Shown here piece by piece: positions 61,296 to 64,000 of a stretch of 64,000 nt of DNA. The DNA comes from Isoetes taiwanensis (lineage: Eukaryota; Streptophyta; Lycopodiopsida; Isoetales; Isoetaceae), in NCBI GenBank assembly GCA_021234155.1, contig JAJEKV010000040.1, forward strand, positions 1,012,100 through 1,076,099, read 5' to 3'. The stretch's first letter is position 1, and the number at the start of each line of letters is the position of its first letter. A model generated the notes under the pieces. That model searched no databases, was not told the origin of the DNA, and saw nothing but the letters and a program-made list of their open reading frames with translations. Both the position numbers and the translations under genes were made by a program.

Positions 61296-63130
61296 TTGTA
61301 TGGAGGGGATATAGTAACCACAACAAGAGCTTCAAAGATACCAACCGCATCGAGTATCGCCACTGTGTATTACACCCAAGGATCGATGGCAGATAACACC
61401 ATCCTCAATAAAGGTAAGAAGGGAGATATGGCAAGAGCACCAAGAAGTCGCAGAAGATCTCAAAGACTTCCTAGCCCGATGAATAAGCAATTGGAAGCTA
61501 GAATCCCAAGCATAGATGCACTAATACGCTGAAACGGGCTAATCATAACAAGATAGCCATCTCCAAAGATGGATATAAGGGGTACAAGGGGTCGAGAGGA
61601 CAAGCAAAGAGATGCAATGGAGGATAAATGAGATCGAAAGAGAAAGCCAAGATCATGCAGGGTTGGTTGAGTTAGAAAAGGTGAATGTTGAATTAGATAC
61701 ATGGAAATCCTTTGATAGAATAAAGCCGCATATCATGGAATTTGAAGAACATAATAAGATTAAACATGACGTTAGGTTGATAGGGGTAGTAGAGAAGCCT
61801 AACGAAGACACATACCGAGTTACTGCAGAGATAATAGAGATGGTCTTCAAAGAACACCGGGCATAATCGCCAAAGCAATACGATGACGGCCAATGGGGCA
61901 AGGCACATGACAAGGAACGGATATCATGCATGGGATCCGTGACCGAGGAATGGAATCAAGGTACAAGAAGCACTAACGGTAGCCGGCGTGGGCTACACAG
62001 AAATTGGCCGAGCCGTGGAATTGAATCAGCAGGATACATGCGAGTCGAAATGGGAAAGTGTACCGCACAAACGGATCAAGGATCAACCACCCCGACAGAA
62101 ACGTATCGGAGAGACCGATGCCATAAGGTCAAAAGGACCGTGAGGGTGAGGACAACAACCCCAAATGGCACGGGCAAAGGGGTGATGGGGGAGCACGGGG
62201 AGCACCGGCGGAGAGAGTTCCTCGGGCCGATACACTCGGGACAAAAGGAAGAAATGAAAAACAAGGCTTCAAGAAAGACCATGTGCACCAAAATGGACAT
62301 ATGGTCTAGCCTCGATCACAAAACCCTGAGCCACTCCGTATTATCGCCTAGTGGTCTAACATTACGAGACCCCTAAAGGAAAAAGACGGTTCATGGTATT
62401 GGAATTGCACGATACCCATGGGATGATCTGAGAGACTTAAGGAAACCCACAATCGTATGTATAATATAAGTCCGTAGAGACATGGGAACACAACATCAAG
62501 AGATCACGGAGGAAGAGGGGTATCAACTATTCACATTGAAAAGACAAAGATTTTAAGATAGGAAAGAGGAGCAATGTGCCTAGCCTCGCTATGTGAAAGA
62601 GAGTATAGCCAATAATGCATGTATTTTACATTCGCATATCAATAAAAGATACATGATGTGCTAAGCATACAATTGCATAACAAAAAAGGTTTTAACTCCT
62701 CGATTATGGCATACTACCCGCCAAACAAGGACAAGCCGAACTGACCCGGGAAGAGCATGATGAAATGGAAGGACTGTGGACCCATGATACCGATAGGATC
62801 CGAATGCCGCAACATGTCAGAGCAAGCACAAGTGACTCGTGGTATAAACGAAATGGATGGACAATGGACACACCACGCAGGTCACGGTGATCGGAGAAGT
62901 ACGTAGGACAAGCAAGGCAGATCAATGCTAAAGGTGGGCTACCGTTAGGAGATATGCACAAATGATAGGGTCATTATAGCTAACGGTACAAAAGGTGTGG
63001 ATCCCAGGAATTCACAAGCCGTAACGCATACGGAAAAAGCATAGTTGACTATGTGATAATAAATGACCAAGCAACGACAAGCATCTTAAGCTTGCGCTAT
63101 TGAGTGGCTTATGAGAAGAGGAGAGCCACA
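61296..63130 (+). mobile_element. LINE copy 3, heavily decayed (ORF1 and endonuclease traces)
   Basis: The 61612-61866 frame reads HDVRLIGVVEKPNEDTYRVT, matching the VRLIG segment of LINE 1 ORF1. At 62474-62494 VETWEHN reproduces the catalytic-Glu motif seen in LINE 1 (FIVETWEH) and LINE 2 (FILETWEH). At about 63026, AYGKSIVDYVIINDQ corresponds to the YSVVDYLIGN segment of LINE 1. These lie in correct order and spacing on the plus strand. The intervening frames are full of stops, and no reverse transcriptase remains before 63.2 kb. The basic ORF at 61296-61532 (RAPRSRRRSQRLPSPMN) may be the ORF1 N-terminus. Confidence 0.6.
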
Positions 63131-64000
63131 AATCAATTCTAATGCTCAAACAGAAGCTTAAGAGGCACAGACAGATACTGACATATAAGCAAATAACGCG
63201 GAAACGAAAGTGAAAAGTCGCATTTGACTAAAATGGGTCTCTACGCCATTCCCACTTTTTGAACCCCTCATATCTTTACACTAAAAGGACTTAGGGAAAC
63301 TTTTAAAACCGATATTGTTTTAGAAGATGCATGTTTCCTCTAAGAAAAGAAAAAATATTAAGGAAAATTACGGTCTATTTTTCTGCTAGCGAAGCTCTGA
63401 GAAGATAGTGCAATGTACTTAAAACCAATGAAAATGTTATCTCTCAGAACGGTACGATCCGGCCTAATTTTATTCATAAATAATTTAATTACATTGTATT
63501 TATAGTGGTTGGAGATACCATGATGGTCGAGCCGCACAATACCATTACATCATCTTCGTGACAATGTACCACACCTACCGAGAATAAGATGCAGCAAGGT
63601 CCAGGTGTTCCAAGCCATGAAAGCAACTTGAAGAGAATAGAAATCAACACGCCGGCCCCGACTAATGCATGTCATCAACCTCTTTCTCACCTCATTCTTC
63701 AATGAACGTCTTTTCATGGCTCTTGATCACGCCCTTCGCTCGCTGATTTGTAATCGGGAAAGGCAAAACCGGGTTAATAAAAGTGATGCTATAAATAATA
63801 CAAATAAGAAAACAACCAGCCTAAGGGCCATTGAAGAAAGGAAAACAGGCCCTTCGACTTTTGCGAGTCGTAGTGGTTCGGCTCTCGACTCAGCGAAGCT
63901 CAGAAATGTAGCTTAGAGCCAAAAAAAAAAAAAAAAAAGCTTTTTCCTTTTTTAAGTAGAAAATAAAAGAGCAATACGTAACTGAACGAAGCAATAACAA
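63131..64000. other. No gene recognised
   Basis: Mixed sequence with an A-run at 63921-63938. Just before it, GTGGTTCGGCTCTCGACTCAG and the earlier GCGAGTCG could pair weakly. The ORF 63665-63916 has no domain. Confidence 0.35.

Noticed and set aside
62076-62376. Arg/Thr-rich ORF downstream of the LINE 3 ORF1 trace
   Set aside because: It is out of frame with the conserved LINE motifs on either side and low-complexity; best seen as decayed LINE sequence.

Overview
The window is nuclear DNA of a land plant with a large, retroelement-rich genome. The evidence is a complete three-exon MIF/D-dopachrome-tautomerase-like gene and a two-exon SKP1-like gene, both with GT-AG introns, set among degenerate Ty1/copia, gypsy-like, LINE, hAT and foldback elements. 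The mix (a LINE family ending in TTA repeats, DUF7869-type and DUF8039-like genes, a ZNF862-like hAT) makes me think of a fern or lycophyte rather than an angiosperm, but this is inference only. No tRNA, rRNA, CRISPR or bacterial operon was recognised.

Layout. 1-1.7 kb: broken hAT transposase. 2.2-2.9 kb: intact MIF-like gene. 4.9-9.1 kb: copia element A, with a truncated 5' LTR and most of its integrase core missing. 9.1-12.6 kb: a minus-strand gypsy-like remnant (tRNA primer site, LTR, three about 193-bp repeats). 12.6-26.4 kb: copia element B, both LTRs recognisable, with its 3' LTR split by a 7.86-kb non-coding, T-rich insertion. 27.5-31.6 kb: LINE copy 1. 31.6-33.5 kb: an FCP1-like gene fragment facing an unrecognised minus-strand spliced gene. 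33.6-35.9 kb: a TTAGGG array abutting one of two matching 70-bp hairpins that bracket unrecognised minus-strand ORFs. 36.7-38.8 kb: a divergent pair of spliced genes sharing a repeat-bearing intergenic region; the plus-strand one is cut by LINE copy 2 (to 42.2 kb). 42.3-43.9 kb: a minus-strand poly(A) retroelement with perfect 14-bp target duplications. 43.9-49.0 kb: a second divergent arrangement, an acidic/cysteine-rich minus-strand pseudogene and a DUF7869-family pseudogene. 49-52 kb: minus-strand LTR-element leader/gag remnants. 52.2-52.9 kb: nested inverted repeats. 53.1-54.3 kb: SKP1-like gene with an intronic 40-bp minisatellite and a C-terminus overtaken by a 72-bp repeat. 54.8-55.3 kb: L1-type 3' end with poly(A). 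56-58.3 kb: AT-rich foldbacks. 58.4-60.1 kb: gag-like ORF, polypurine tract, LTR start and a Cys-rich ORF. 61.3-63.1 kb: LINE copy 3, badly decayed.

How it fits together. Only the MIF-like gene looks fully functional; the SKP1-like gene may be expressed but has an abnormal tail. The rest reads as nested insertions: copia B lies in gypsy-type DNA, the T-rich element lies in copia B, and a LINE lies in an intron beside the DUF8039-like exon. The two divergent modules may be remnants of multi-gene DNA transposons; that is a hypothesis.
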